Source: Pseudomonas aylmerensis (GTDB lineage Bacteria > Pseudomonadota > Gammaproteobacteria > Pseudomonadales > Pseudomonadaceae). From it: a stretch of 64,000 nt of DNA. The notes under the pieces were generated by a model that searched no databases, was not told the origin of the DNA, and was given only the letters and a program-made list of their open reading frames with translations. This document shows, one piece after another, positions 42,102 through 55,053 of this stretch. The position numbers were made by a program, and so were the translations under genes. The first letter of the stretch is position 1, and each line of letters starts with the position of its first letter. The stretch covers positions 380,172 to 444,171 of the forward strand of contig NZ_MAUE01000012.1 in assembly GCF_001702265.1 (NCBI RefSeq). The letters are read 5' to 3'.

Positions 42102-42347
42102 TTACTCGGCCATCGAAGAAGAACGGGAGGTAGGGATAGGTGGAACCGGGTCATAACCACCGGGATTCCACGGATGACAGCGACCTAAACGACGAAAGGT
42201 CAGCCAGCCACCGCGCAGAAGACCATGATTTTCTATGGCCTCTAACGCGTAGCAGGAACAACTGGGGTAGAAACGACAGTGGCTGGCCATCAGAGGACTA
42301 ATGGCATAGCGATAAAACTGGATCGGAACGAGGGCCAGTTTACGCAT
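42102..42347 (-). CDS. yidD: Membrane protein insertion efficiency factor
   Basis: The 81-residue protein has an amphipathic N-terminus ([19 protein letters not shown]) and the family's three-cysteine motif [15 protein letters not shown]. YidD helps YidC-dependent insertion. The ATG at 42347 is chosen over a TTG at 42350. It overlaps the end of rnpA by eight bases, as is common in this cluster. Confidence 0.95.
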   Translation of the reverse strand: MRKLALVPIQFYRYAISPLMASHCRFYPSCSCYALEAIENHGLLRGGWLTFRRLGRCHPWNPGGYDPVPPIPTSRSSSMAE

Positions 42348-42747
42348 CAAGGCTGTCTACCCCTACAGTTTCGGTGCTGACTGCTGGTGCTGGCTTGTGG
42401 GTACGCGCCAAACGTTTCCAGAGCTTGCCGAAATGCTGAATCAATTCGGGGTTTTCTACATCACCCAAGCCTTTGCGCGCGACGATAACAATATCCCAAC
42501 CAACCAGAGTGTCCTGGTGGAGGCGAAACGATTCGCGCATCAGACGCTTGAGGCGATTGCGCTCAACGGAGAGCTTTACGCTCTTCTTGCCGATCACCAA
42601 CCCGAGACGGGGATGATCAAGATCGTTGTTACGCGCAAGGAGCAGGAGATTTTTCCCCGGAACCTTGCCGGTGGGGGAGTCAAAGACTGCCTTGAAGTGC
42701 CGGGGGGTTAGCAGACGCTTTTCCCGACTGAAGTCCTGACTCACCAC
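42340..42747 (-). CDS. rnpA: Ribonuclease P protein component
   Basis: The 135-residue basic protein assists the RNase P RNA in cutting tRNA 5' ends. The signature [13 protein letters not shown] is present, preceded by the RNA-binding patch [14 protein letters not shown]. The start is GTG at 42747 ([18 protein letters not shown]). A longer open frame upstream runs through rpmH and is not coding. It lies 13 bases after rpmH. Confidence 0.95.
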   Translation of the reverse strand: MVSQDFSREKRLLTPRHFKAVFDSPTGKVPGKNLLLLARNNDLDHPRLGLVIGKKSVKLSVERNRLKRLMRESFRLHQDTLVGWDIVIVARKGLGDVENPELIQHFGKLWKRLARTHKPAPAVSTETVGVDSLDA

Positions 42748-42760
42748 CAGTACCGGATTA

Positions 42761-42895
42761 TCAAACTGCCAGACGCGCACGACCTTTGGCGCGGCGACGC
42801 GACAGGACAGCACGGCCGTTCTTGGTAGCCATGCGAGCACGGAAGCCGTGGGTACGGGCGCGTTTGATGGTGCTTGGTTGGAAAGTACGTTTCAT
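42761..42895 (-). CDS. rpmH: 50S ribosomal protein L34
   Basis: The very basic 44-residue protein begins [18 protein letters not shown] and ends GRARLAV. It is a near-invariant L34 sequence of normal length. It is first gene of the rpmH-rnpA-yidD-yidC transcript and marks the left edge of the dnaA-side origin region. Confidence 0.98.
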   Translation of the reverse strand: MKRTFQPSTIKRARTHGFRARMATKNGRAVLSRRRAKGRARLAV

Positions 42896-42956
42896 GGCGT
42901 TGTTACCTGGTTCGTCCACAACGGGCCGGAATGGCCCCCGTTTTAAGAGACCGGCG

Positions 42957-42985
42957 ATTCTAGAGAAAGCAAGCCTCTAGGTCAA
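42957..42985 (-). promoter_or_regulatory. Sigma-70 promoter of rpmH-rnpA
   Basis: On the minus strand TTGACC (42,985-42,980) and TAGAAT (42,962-42,957) are separated by 17 bases. The -10 lies about 62 bases before the rpmH start. This is close to consensus and suits a ribosomal protein gene. Confidence 0.85.
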
Positions 42986-43430
42986 TTTCCAACCAGCTTT
43001 TCCTTTAATTAGATCTTTACCGGCCATCCGCCGTTTTCCATGCGCTCGGCTTTCACGAGCAATGCCATAGATATAAAAATAAAGAAGGAAGTTATTTAAA
43101 GCTTTTCTGTAAAGCTTATAAAAGCTAGGCAGGCGATTATCTGTGGATAAGTTCCCTGAGGCCATGAGCTGCCTGCTGTACAGAGAATGACAACTACGGG
43201 GGAAAACGGTGCTCTGCCTGTGCTGCACTGTCGGATAAGCTGTGTGTGGAATAGGTTGTTATCCACAGGCCAGTTACCCACAGACTTTCGACCCCACTTG
43301 TACAACGAGCTTAGGTAGGCTTATCCACAGAGCTTATGCACAGACCATTGGTCGCCTTTTTCTAACTTAACGCGTTGATTTTGGGCGTCCTGTGCGCAAC
43401 CTACATGTGGATAAGTGGACGGCTGGCCGC
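42986..43430. other. oriC: Replication origin region next to dnaA (oriC)
   Basis: The region between rpmH and dnaA holds four perfect DnaA boxes (43,142-43,150, 43,259-43,267, 43,321-43,329, 43,406-43,414). It also holds two one-mismatch boxes, TTACCCACA 43,274 and TTATGCACA 43,334. An AT-rich tract at about 43,068-43,131 could serve as the unwinding element. The position between rpmH and dnaA is where pseudomonad origins are placed. No gene is supported in it; short open frames here are shadows. Confidence 0.85.
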
Positions 43431-43436
43431 TACAAT
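43408..43436 (+). promoter_or_regulatory. Candidate dnaA promoter overlapping a DnaA box
   Basis: TACAAT at 43,431-43,436 is a good -10. Seventeen bases upstream, TGGATA (43,408-43,413) is a weak -35 lying inside the perfect DnaA box 43,406-43,414. DnaA bound there could repress its own gene. The -35 match is only four of six, so this is tentative. Confidence 0.45.
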
Positions 43437-43480
43437 GGCGGCTGTTTTTGCCTCACCGGCTTTCAACTTAGGGGATATCC

Positions 43481-44998
43481 GTGTCAGTGGAACTTTGGCA
43501 GCAGTGCGTGGAGCTTTTGCGCGAAGAGCTGCCTGCCCAGCAATTCAACACCTGGATCCGTCCGCTACAGGTCGAAGCCGAAGGCGACGAGTTGCGTGTC
43601 TATGCGCCTAACCGTTTTGTCCTCGACTGGGTCAACGAGAAGTACTTGAGCCGCGTTCTCGAATTGCTCGATGAACATGGCAATGGTCTCGCGCCGGTGC
43701 TCTCCTTATTAATAGGCAGCAAACGCAGTTCAGTCCCGCGTGCTGCGCCGAACGCGCCGTTGGCGGCTGCGGCATCGCAGGCTCAGGCGGCGACCTCACC
43801 GGTCAACAACACGCCAGCTCCTGCGCCGACACCTGCGAAATCCGCCGCGCAAAAAAATGCGCCCGAACACGAAGAACCGTCCCGCGACAGTTTTGACCCG
43901 ATGGCGGGCGCAAGCTCCCAGCAGGCGCCGGTTCGCGCCGAACAGCGCACCGTGCAGGTCGAAGGCGCGCTCAAGCACACCAGCTACCTGAACCGCACCT
44001 TTACCTTCGAGAACTTCGTCGAAGGTAAATCCAACCAGCTGGCCCGCGCGGCCGCCTGGCAGGTCGCCGATAACCCCAAGCACGGCTACAACCCGCTGTT
44101 CCTTTATGGCGGCGTCGGTTTGGGTAAGACCCACTTGATGCACGCTGTGGGTAACCACCTATTAAAGAAGAACCCGAATGCCAAGGTCGTGTACCTGCAC
44201 TCGGAGCGCTTCGTGGCTGACATGGTCAAGGCCTTGCAGCTCAATGCCATCAACGAGTTCAAGCGGTTCTACCGCTCGGTTGATGCGTTGCTGATCGATG
44301 ACATTCAATTCTTCGCGCGCAAAGAACGTTCCCAGGAAGAGTTTTTCCACACCTTCAACGCCCTGCTCGAAGGCGGCCAACAGGTCATCCTGACCAGTGA
44401 CCGTTATCCGAAGGAAATCGAAGGGCTGGAAGAACGCCTGAAATCACGTTTCGGCTGGGGCCTGACCGTGGCGGTCGAGCCGCCGGAGCTGGAAACCCGC
44501 GTTGCGATCCTGATGAAAAAGGCCGATCAGGCGAAGGTCGACCTGCCGCATGATGCTGCTTTCTTTATTGCCCAACGCATCCGTTCCAACGTGCGTGAGC
44601 TGGAAGGCGCGCTCAAGCGGGTCATTGCGCACTCGCACTTCATGGGCCGCGACATCACCATCGAGTTGATTCGCGAATCCCTGAAAGACTTGCTGGCCCT
44701 GCAAGACAAGCTGGTGAGTGTGGATAACATCCAGCGCACCGTGGCCGAGTACTACAAGATCAAGATCTCCGACCTGCTGTCCAAGCGCCGTTCGCGTTCG
44801 GTGGCACGTCCCCGTCAGGTGGCCATGGCCCTCTCCAAGGAGTTGACCAACCACAGCCTGCCGGAAATCGGTGATGTGTTTGGTGGTCGCGACCACACAA
44901 CGGTCTTGCACGCATGCCGCAAGATCAATGAACTTAAGGAATCCGACGCGGATATTCGCGAGGACTACAAGAACCTGCTGCGTACACTGACAACTTGA
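43481..44998 (+). CDS. dnaA: Chromosomal replication initiator protein DnaA
   Basis: The 505-residue protein has domain I ([20 protein letters not shown]) and a long Ala/Pro-rich linker (about residues 85-150). The AAA+ domain has [10 protein letters not shown] near residue 210 and LLIDDIQFF. The C-terminal DNA-binding domain carries the signature [15 protein letters not shown]. It starts with GTG at 43481 behind AGGGGAT. A perfect DnaA box lies inside the gene (44,719). Confidence 0.98.
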   Translation: MSVELWQQCVELLREELPAQQFNTWIRPLQVEAEGDELRVYAPNRFVLDWVNEKYLSRVLELLDEHGNGLAPVLSLLIGSKRSSVPRAAPNAPLAAAASQAQAATSPVNNTPAPAPTPAKSAAQKNAPEHEEPSRDSFDPMAGASSQQAPVRAEQRTVQVEGALKHTSYLNRTFTFENFVEGKSNQLARAAAWQVADNPKHGYNPLFLYGGVGLGKTHLMHAVGNHLLKKNPNAKVVYLHSERFVADMVKALQLNAINEFKRFYRSVDALLIDDIQFFARKERSQEEFFHTFNALLEGGQQVILTSDRYPKEIEGLEERLKSRFGWGLTVAVEPPELETRVAILMKKADQAKVDLPHDAAFFIAQRIRSNVRELEGALKRVIAHSHFMGRDITIELIRESLKDLLALQDKLVSVDNIQRTVAEYYKIKISDLLSKRRSRSVARPRQVAMALSKELTNHSLPEIGDVFGGRDHTTVLHACRKINELKESDADIREDYKNLLRTLTT

Positions 44999-45036
44999 TG
45001 ACACCAGCGCAGCTTATTAAGGCAAGGGACTAGACC

Positions 45037-46140
45037 ATGCATTTCACCATTCAACGCGAAGCCCTGTTGAAACCCCTGCAACTGGTCGCAGGCGTCGTCG
45101 AGCGCCGACAGACCTTGCCGGTGCTCTCCAACGTATTGCTGGTGGTCGAAGGCCAGCAATTGTCCTTGACCGGTACCGACCTGGAAGTCGAGCTGGTGGG
45201 TCGTGTGCAGCTGGAAGAACCCGCCGAGCCTGGCGAGATCACCGTACCGGCGCGCAAGCTGATGGACATCTGCAAAAGCCTGCCCAACGACGCGCTGATC
45301 GACATCAAGGTTGATGAGCAGAAGTTGGTGGTCAAGGCCGGTCGCAGCCGCTTTACGCTGTCCACCTTGCCAGCCAATGATTTCCCGACCGTGGAAGAAG
45401 GTCCTGGCTCGCTGACGTGCAGCCTGGAGCAAAGCAAACTGCGTCGTTTGATCGAACGCACCAGCTTCGCCATGGCGCAGCAGGACGTGCGTTACTACCT
45501 CAACGGCATGCTGCTGGAAGTCTCCGAAGGCATCATCCGCGCCGTGGCCACTGACGGTCACCGCCTGGCCATGTGCTCGATGAAAGCCGACATCGGCCAG
45601 CCCGATCGCCACCAGGTTATCGTGCCGCGCAAAGGTATCCTCGAGCTGGCGCGTTTGCTCACCGAGCCGGATGGCAACGTCAGCATCGTCCTGGGTCAAC
45701 ACCACATCCGTGCGACCACCGGCGAATTCACCTTCACCTCCAAGTTGGTTGACGGTAAATTCCCGGATTACGAACGTGTACTGCCTAAGGGCGGCGACAA
45801 GTTGGTGATCGGTGATCGTCAGGCCCTGCGCGAAGCGTTCAGCCGTACCGCGATTCTGTCCAACGAAAAGTACCGTGGCATCCGCCTGCAACTGGCCAAT
45901 GGTCAGCTGAAGATCCAGGCCAACAACCCGGAGCAGGAAGAAGCGGAAGAAGAAGTGGGCGTCGACTACAACGGCGGCTCGCTGGAAATCGGCTTCAACG
46001 TGAGCTATCTGCTCGACGTGCTGGGTGTGATGACGACCGAACAGGTTCGCCTGATCCTGTCCGACTCCAACAGCAGTGCCCTGGTGCAGGAATCCGACAA
46101 CGACGACTCGGCTTACGTTGTCATGCCGATGCGCCTGTAA
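45037..46140 (+). CDS. dnaN: DNA polymerase III beta subunit (sliding clamp)
   Basis: The 367-residue protein has three similar domains and the usual start MHFTIQREALLKPLQLVAGV and end YVVMPMRL. It forms the dimeric ring that tethers the polymerase. It lies 38 bases after dnaA. Confidence 0.98.
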   Translation: MHFTIQREALLKPLQLVAGVVERRQTLPVLSNVLLVVEGQQLSLTGTDLEVELVGRVQLEEPAEPGEITVPARKLMDICKSLPNDALIDIKVDEQKLVVKAGRSRFTLSTLPANDFPTVEEGPGSLTCSLEQSKLRRLIERTSFAMAQQDVRYYLNGMLLEVSEGIIRAVATDGHRLAMCSMKADIGQPDRHQVIVPRKGILELARLLTEPDGNVSIVLGQHHIRATTGEFTFTSKLVDGKFPDYERVLPKGGDKLVIGDRQALREAFSRTAILSNEKYRGIRLQLANGQLKIQANNPEQEEAEEEVGVDYNGGSLEIGFNVSYLLDVLGVMTTEQVRLILSDSNSSALVQESDNDDSAYVVMPMRL

Positions 46141-46160
46141 TCATGCTCAGCAGAAGCTAG

Positions 46161-49686
<3,526 letters not shown>

Positions 49687-49710
49687 TCAGGCAAGACCGC
49701 TAAAAACAAA

Positions 49711-49739
49711 AAGGCCAACGCTCAGCGTTGGCCTTTTTT
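49711..49739 (+). terminator. Rho-independent terminator after gyrB
   Basis: aaggccaacgct-c-agcgttggcctt is a perfect 12-base-pair hairpin followed by TTTT. It begins 24 bases after the gyrB stop. Confidence 0.95.
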
Positions 49740-49756
49740 ATTGGGCATTTTTTAAA

Positions 49757-49772
49757 TGCTCCACGTGGAACA
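49757..49772. other. parS site between gyrB and the response regulator gene
   Basis: TGCTCCACGTGGAACA differs from the perfect parS palindrome at one base in the left arm. It lies in the intergenic gap after the gyrB terminator. Confidence 0.85.
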
Positions 49773-49780
49773 TCGCCATT

Positions 49781-50506
49781 TCAGTTGGGCGATGGCGCCG
49801 TTGCGACACTCTCCAATCGATACCCATACCCGTAGATCGTCAACAGTTGCCAACCTCGATCCGCCGTCAGCCCAAGCTTGTTACGCAGCCGGTAGATATG
49901 CGTATCCAGTGGGCGAGACGAGACCATTTCTTCATGAGTCCAGAAGCGCTCATAGAGGTACTCACGGGACAGCGGTCGGGCCAGGTTGGCGAACAGGCAA
50001 CTGGCCAGGCGGTATTCACGCTCGGTCAGGTTGATCGGTTTGCCGGCTCGGGTCACCGTCAGTTCAGCATCGTCAAAGGTCAGGTCGTTGAAGCTTTGCA
50101 CCTCTTGGGACGCCGACTTCTGCAGGCCGTGGCGACGCAACACTGCAGAGACACGGGCTTTCAGTTCGTTGGGACGAAAGGGTTTGCTGACGTAGTCGTC
50201 GGCACCGCTGTTGAGTGCCGTGACGATATCGCTCTCGGCATCGCGGCTGGTGAGCATGATGACGGCGGGGGGCGATTCCATGTGTTCGCGGGTCCAGCGC
50301 AGCAAGGCAATGCCAGTGATATCGGGCAGTTGCCAGTCGAGTATCAACAGGTCAAAGGTTTCCCGGCGCAGTTGGCGTAGCAGGTCTTCACCACGCTCGA
50401 AGCAATGCAGGGACCAAGGCTGCTCCGCGGTGCCGGGGATCTGTCGCAGTGTCTGTTCCACCCGCCGCAACTCGGCAGGTTCGTCATCCAGTATTGCGAC
50501 ACGCAT
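49781..50506 (-). CDS. OmpR/PhoB-type response regulator
   Basis: The 241-residue protein has a receiver domain (acidic pair at residues 7-8, phosphoacceptor Asp57 in LILDWQLP, Lys in VSKPFRPNEL). A winged-helix DNA-binding domain follows (about residues 140-230, LTEREYRLASCLFAN to YGYGYRL). It is transcribed divergently from the FecR-domain protein and CHASE2 histidine kinase genes, which are very probably its partners. The pair is not one of the classic named systems I recognise. Confidence 0.92.
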   Translation of the reverse strand: MRVAILDDEPAELRRVEQTLRQIPGTAEQPWSLHCFERGEDLLRQLRRETFDLLILDWQLPDITGIALLRWTREHMESPPAVIMLTSRDAESDIVTALNSGADDYVSKPFRPNELKARVSAVLRRHGLQKSASQEVQSFNDLTFDDAELTVTRAGKPINLTEREYRLASCLFANLARPLSREYLYERFWTHEEMVSSRPLDTHIYRLRNKLGLTADRGWQLLTIYGYGYRLESVATAPSPN

Positions 50507-50790
50507 GTCGAGGGTCCTTTGTACTTAATATAGGGCAGCCGACGGCCAATGAATAACGGCACATACTGCGCAGTTGCCGGCCATTGAATCTGAATAATTG
50601 TGGTCAGATTCGACGACCCCTTGGATCTCTCGGTACGCTGATATCAAAGGGCCGTAACCCCCTGAAAGTCCTGGGTACCTCTGTGGGAAAGATACCGGCT
50701 CGCGAGGGTAAGTAAAAGGATCAGCCGACACATGCGCTGCCGTAAATGCCCGCGTGCCGATGTCAGACGTCCTCTGGAACCTGGACATTG

Positions 50791-51735
50791 ATGAGAACCA
50801 TGACGCTTTCCCCCCATTCAATGCTTCGCGCCCTTCCCTCCCTGTTGATCCTGGCGGTAGGGGTTGCGGGTGCATCGGCCAAAGTGCGGCCGGCCTATAT
50901 CGATGACCATACCCTGTGCCGTGCGCAGCCGTTGCCGGCTGTTGTCCAGCACCTGACCGGGGAAGCCTGGAAGCTCGATGTACGCGGCAAGGTGACGCCT
51001 TTGCAGGAGGGCATGACCATTGATGAGCAAGAGGGGGTGAGAACATCCGCTGCGGCATTTGTCAGCCTGTTGCTCGGCGACGGTTCTCGGGTGGTGCTGC
51101 CGTCCAGTTCCCAGGTGCGCCTGCACCTCGACGAGAAGCAGTTGATCCCCCAAGTGATGCTCGAACAAGGCCAGGCCGAAGCGTATGTGATCAAGCGGGC
51201 CACCGATTATGATCGCTTCCAGATCGTCACGCCGGTGGGCGTGCTGGGGGTACGTGGCACACATTTTCGAGTGCGCGACGATGGTGAGCAATCGGTGCTC
51301 GAAGTACTCGACGGCCAGGTCGCGGTCAACCGTGACAGCAAGGCTGGCCCGTCTGACAGCGACGTAAAGGTCGGCGCGCGACAAGGGCTGCTGTTCAAGA
51401 AACAAGGCGAGCTTGAGCCGTTAGCGTTGCTGCCCGCGCCGAAACTCATTGGCCAGGATGGGCAGAAAGGCGACGCGCCCGTCTGGCGTCTATACCTGCG
51501 GCCATTGGCGGGCGCGCAACGTTATCGCGCCCAGGTGGCGACTGATAAAGCCTTCATGAACATCAAGCAGGAAAACTTCTCCAGTGAGCCGAAAATGAGC
51601 TTCACTGGGCTCAAGGCGTCGTTTTATCACGTGCGTTTGTCGGCGTATGACGCCCACGGACTGGAAGGAGAAACCGGGGTCTATGACATTTTCTACTACC
51701 CGCCGGCAGCACAGGCGCAGGCTACCGGTGGCTGA
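50791..51735 (+). CDS. Periplasmic FecR-domain protein in a two-component locus
   Basis: The 314-residue protein has a signal peptide (hydrophobic stretch LPSLLILAVGVAGASA near residues 15-30). It has a LysM-like LDVRGKVTPLQEGM and a FecR domain (LLGDGSRVVLPSSSQVRL, VGVLGVRGTHFRV). Unlike the FecR at 35,428 it has no membrane anchor and no sigma factor beside it. It precedes a CHASE2 histidine kinase by three bases. A sensing role in the periplasm is inferred. ATG 50791 or 50800 could be the start. Confidence 0.8.
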   Translation: MRTMTLSPHSMLRALPSLLILAVGVAGASAKVRPAYIDDHTLCRAQPLPAVVQHLTGEAWKLDVRGKVTPLQEGMTIDEQEGVRTSAAAFVSLLLGDGSRVVLPSSSQVRLHLDEKQLIPQVMLEQGQAEAYVIKRATDYDRFQIVTPVGVLGVRGTHFRVRDDGEQSVLEVLDGQVAVNRDSKAGPSDSDVKVGARQGLLFKKQGELEPLALLPAPKLIGQDGQKGDAPVWRLYLRPLAGAQRYRAQVATDKAFMNIKQENFSSEPKMSFTGLKASFYHVRLSAYDAHGLEGETGVYDIFYYPPAAQAQATGG

Positions 51736-51738
51736 CCG

Positions 51739-54018
51739 ATGATGCTCTGGGGCAAGCCCGAGAAACGCCAGCCCACCCACGCCCAGCGCTTGTTCCATGG
51801 CCTGGTCCGCGAGTGGCTGTGGATCGGTTTACTGCTGCTGCCGATCACGGCCTATCTGTCATTGAGCCCCGGCCTTGCCTTGAACAACCCGTTGTATGAC
51901 AGCCTGCGTCGGCTGACCCCACTGCCGGTGGACCCGCGTATTTTGCTGGTGACGATTGACGATCAAAGCCTGAAAAAGCTCGGTCAATGGCCTTGGCCGC
52001 GTAGTTTGCACGCCGACCTCATTGACCGTCTGAATGCCGCACAACCCGCCGGTATCCTGTTTGATGTGATCTTCAGCGAGCCCGGCAACCCAGCCAATGA
52101 CAAACGCCTGGCCGATGCCGTGTGCAATGCCGGTAACGTGTTGTTGCCACTGTTGCGCGATAGCACCGCCAGCTACAGCCGGCCAGGCGAGCAAATGTCG
52201 GCGCTGCTGAAATGCGCCAGGGGCGTGGGCCATATCAACGTGGAAGCCGACAACGACGGCGTGGTGCGCAGCTTGTATATGCGCGAGGGCCCACCGGACG
52301 CTGCCGTTGCGCAGTTGGCATGGCTGGCCTATGAGATGAGCGGTGAGAAGTCGCCGATGCCGGGGGAGGCACGCGAGCCGGTCGATCAACACTGGCACCG
52401 GGAGCATGCCATTCGCATCCCGTTCATTGCGCCGCACACGCATTTCCCTAGTGTGTCCTACGTCAGTGTATTAAACGGTGAGGTGCCTCCCGAGCAACTG
52501 CGCGACCGTCTGATTCTCGTTGGCGCCACGGCCTCCGGAATGGGCGATCGATTCGTCACGCCCCTCTCCTCCACCGTTGGCACCACGGCCGGTGTAGAGA
52601 TCCAGGCCAATGTGCTCAATGGCTTGCTGCAAGGGCGAAGCATCGTTGACGTGCCCGCATGGCTGGCGGCAACCCTGGCGACGTCGCTGGTCGCATTGTT
52701 GCTGGGATTGTTGCTGTACCGCCCACGCTATGCGCTATGGATGACCCTGGGCTGCATGGCCACGGCGTTGTTCGGTGCCTGGGCGCTGCTGCGCCTGGGC
52801 CACTGGTGGTCGCCGGCGGCCTGCTTGATTGGTTTGTTACTGAGCTACCTGATCTGGAACTGGCGGCGCCTGAGCGCGATCCTCGCCTATTTCGGCTGGG
52901 AGCTGGCGCGGCTGGATAACGAGCCCAAAGTGCTGCCCGAGCGCCGGCGCGCGCCCGCCAGCCATGGCGATGTGTTGCAGGGGCGTATCTTCGCGCTGGA
53001 GCAAGCCGTGAGCCGCACGCGAGACACGCGGCGCTTTATGGCCGATGGCCTGGAGTGCTTACCGGTAGCTACCCTGATTACCGATCCCGGCGGCAATATT
53101 TTGCTGGCAAATCGCATTGCCCGTGAGGTGTTCGGCAATGACCTGGTCAACGAAAACCTCATCGAACAACTCGCCGACCTCGGTTATCCACCGCTGCACA
53201 ATGGTGTGCGCCCTGCCCTGTCCGCACTCGAACTCGTCGAGTTCCGAGATATCCGCCAGCGCAGCCTGCGCATGGAGCTGGCCCCCTTGCTGCCGGCTGA
53301 AGGTGATGTCGCGCTCGGTTGGCTGTTGAGCCTGACGGACCTGAGCAAGGAACGCGATGCCCAGCAGCATCGCGAGACCATGCTGCGCTTCCTGTCCCAT
53401 GACCTGCGCGCGCCGCACTCGGCGATCCTCGCGTTGCTGGATGTGCACAACGGCGAGTCACCGGTATTCACCCAGATCGAGCAGCAGGTACGACGCGCCT
53501 TGAGCCTTACCGAGTCGTTCGTACAGCTGGCAAAAGCCGAGGCTGATGGCTATCAATTCCAGCCGACCCTGTTCGCGATGCTGGTGATGGATGCCTTTGA
53601 TCAAGTCGCGTTGATCGCCCAGCTCAAGGGCATTCACTTGGTGCACGACCTGGATGAAGCCGATGAGGGCATGGTGTGGGCCGATCAATCGTTGCTCACG
53701 CGCGCGTTGTTCAACGTGCTGGAGAACGCGATCAAATACTCCCCGTCCGGTACCACCGTCCGGCTGAGTCACGCCACTGTGCAAGGTTGGTTGGAATGCC
53801 GCATCAGCGACCAGGGGCCGGGGATCGCTGCGCAAGATTTACCGGAGCTGTTCAGCCAGTACCGACGCTTCGATTCCGCTCAGGGCAGTGAAGGCCTGGG
53901 GCTGGGCCTGACCATGGTCAAAGCCGTTCTCGAGCGTCATGGAGGGCGGATCAGTTGCGAAAGCGTGGTCGGTAAAGGCACCACGTTCAGCCTGCAGTTG
54001 CCGCTGTGGGAAGAGTGA
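51739..54018 (+). CDS. CHASE2-domain sensor histidine kinase
   Basis: The 759-residue protein has an N-terminal membrane helix and a periplasmic CHASE2 domain (about residues 50-300; DPRILLVTIDDQSLKKLGQW, PAGILFDVIF). Three clustered helices follow (about 305-385), then a PAS-like region. The kinase has FLSHDLRAPHSAI (H554), an N box LENAIKYSP, DQGPGIA and GLGLGLTMVK. It probably phosphorylates the response regulator at 49,781-50,506. A terminator follows. Confidence 0.92.
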   Translation: MMLWGKPEKRQPTHAQRLFHGLVREWLWIGLLLLPITAYLSLSPGLALNNPLYDSLRRLTPLPVDPRILLVTIDDQSLKKLGQWPWPRSLHADLIDRLNAAQPAGILFDVIFSEPGNPANDKRLADAVCNAGNVLLPLLRDSTASYSRPGEQMSALLKCARGVGHINVEADNDGVVRSLYMREGPPDAAVAQLAWLAYEMSGEKSPMPGEAREPVDQHWHREHAIRIPFIAPHTHFPSVSYVSVLNGEVPPEQLRDRLILVGATASGMGDRFVTPLSSTVGTTAGVEIQANVLNGLLQGRSIVDVPAWLAATLATSLVALLLGLLLYRPRYALWMTLGCMATALFGAWALLRLGHWWSPAACLIGLLLSYLIWNWRRLSAILAYFGWELARLDNEPKVLPERRRAPASHGDVLQGRIFALEQAVSRTRDTRRFMADGLECLPVATLITDPGGNILLANRIAREVFGNDLVNENLIEQLADLGYPPLHNGVRPALSALELVEFRDIRQRSLRMELAPLLPAEGDVALGWLLSLTDLSKERDAQQHRETMLRFLSHDLRAPHSAILALLDVHNGESPVFTQIEQQVRRALSLTESFVQLAKAEADGYQFQPTLFAMLVMDAFDQVALIAQLKGIHLVHDLDEADEGMVWADQSLLTRALFNVLENAIKYSPSGTTVRLSHATVQGWLECRISDQGPGIAAQDLPELFSQYRRFDSAQGSEGLGLGLTMVKAVLERHGGRISCESVVGKGTTFSLQLPLWEE

Positions 54019-54044
54019 GAAAACCCACTTTCCTGCTGTGCATA

Positions 54045-54073
54045 AAAAACCGGTCCCAAGGACCGGTTTTTTT
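54045..54073 (+). terminator. Rho-independent terminator after the histidine kinase gene
   Basis: aaaccggtcc-caa-ggaccggttt forms a 10-base-pair hairpin followed by seven T. It begins about 27 bases after the kinase stop. Confidence 0.92.
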
Positions 54074-54200
54074 CTGCGAGAAAAACTTATGCACCTTTTC
54101 CGCTATTTTATGAGCTTGGGAAATATGTAAGTAAATCAGCTTCTTATAAGTCAAAAAGACCAGTTCGCCAACAAACCGTACACAGGTTATCCACAGATGC

Positions 54201-54971
54201 TCATACCACCGGTGTGTCGACCACAACCGGCTCTGGCGGCAGCGAACCCATGGCCCGCTGCTGCGCTTCATTCCAGGCCGCAGCACGGTCATTCAGCGCG
54301 GCAATGGCGCGCGGGCCTTCACCTTCTGCATACATCGGTTCGCCAATCACTACGGTGATGGTCCCCTCACGCTTGGCCCAGCCGGTCTTTGGCCAGTACT
54401 TGCCGGCGTTATGCGCAATCGGCAAGACCGGCAGGTGGGCGTTGACTGCCAACGCGGTACCACCGCGTGAGAACTTGCCTACGGTGCCGTAGGGCACGCG
54501 GGTACCTTCGGGGAAGATCAACACCCAAACGCCGTCCTTGAGCAGCTCGTCGCCCTTCTTGGCCACGTGTTTGAGCGCCGCCTTGGGGTTGTCACGGTCA
54601 ATCGCGATGGGACGCAACATGGCCATGGCCCAGCCGAAGAACGGCACGTACAGCAGCTCACGCTTGAGCACCTGGCTCAGGGGCGAGAAGTACGCCGAGA
54701 GGAAGAACGTCTCCCAGGTGCTCTGGTGGTTCGACAGAATCACGCACGGCTGGTCCGGCACGTTTTCGGCGCCCTTCACCTCGAAACGGATATTGAGGAA
54801 CACCTTGGTCAGCCACAACGCGCAGCGGCACCAATAGACGTTGATAAAGCGATAGCGCGCCTTGAACGGCAGGAAAGGCGCGATAAAAAAGCTCAGGGTG
54901 CACCAGAGGAAAGAACTGGTGCCCAACAGCAGGTAAAAGAAAAAGGTTCTGATGGCCTGCAAAATCGACAT
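54201..54971 (-). CDS. 1-acyl-sn-glycerol-3-phosphate acyltransferase (PlsC-type)
   Basis: The 256-residue protein has an N-terminal membrane helix and the acyltransferase motifs NHQSTWE (H-x4-E) and FPEGTR. It acylates lysophosphatidic acid. ATG 54971 (MSILQAIRTFF) is preferred over a longer open frame from 55097 that covers the gap to gmhB and looks non-coding. The order gmhB-plsC after glyQS is common in pseudomonads. A perfect DnaA box lies just after its stop (54,187). Confidence 0.9.
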   Translation of the reverse strand: MSILQAIRTFFFYLLLGTSSFLWCTLSFFIAPFLPFKARYRFINVYWCRCALWLTKVFLNIRFEVKGAENVPDQPCVILSNHQSTWETFFLSAYFSPLSQVLKRELLYVPFFGWAMAMLRPIAIDRDNPKAALKHVAKKGDELLKDGVWVLIFPEGTRVPYGTVGKFSRGGTALAVNAHLPVLPIAHNAGKYWPKTGWAKREGTITVVIGEPMYAEGEGPRAIAALNDRAAAWNEAQQRAMGSLPPEPVVVDTPVV

Positions 54972-55053
54972 GGCGGCATTTACCGTTGCGGGACAACGCC
55001 CGCCTGTTAAAAGCGCACTCCCGAACGGTCCTTGGTCAGGAAGTCGAGGGCGG

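Noticed and set aside
42748..42840. Longer N-terminus for RnpA
   Set aside because: The extension runs through rpmH in another frame. The GTG at 42747 gives the standard RnpA sequence.
43375..43611. Short plus-strand frames across the dnaA start
   Set aside because: They overlap the origin and the dnaA N-terminus in other frames and have no ribosome binding site.
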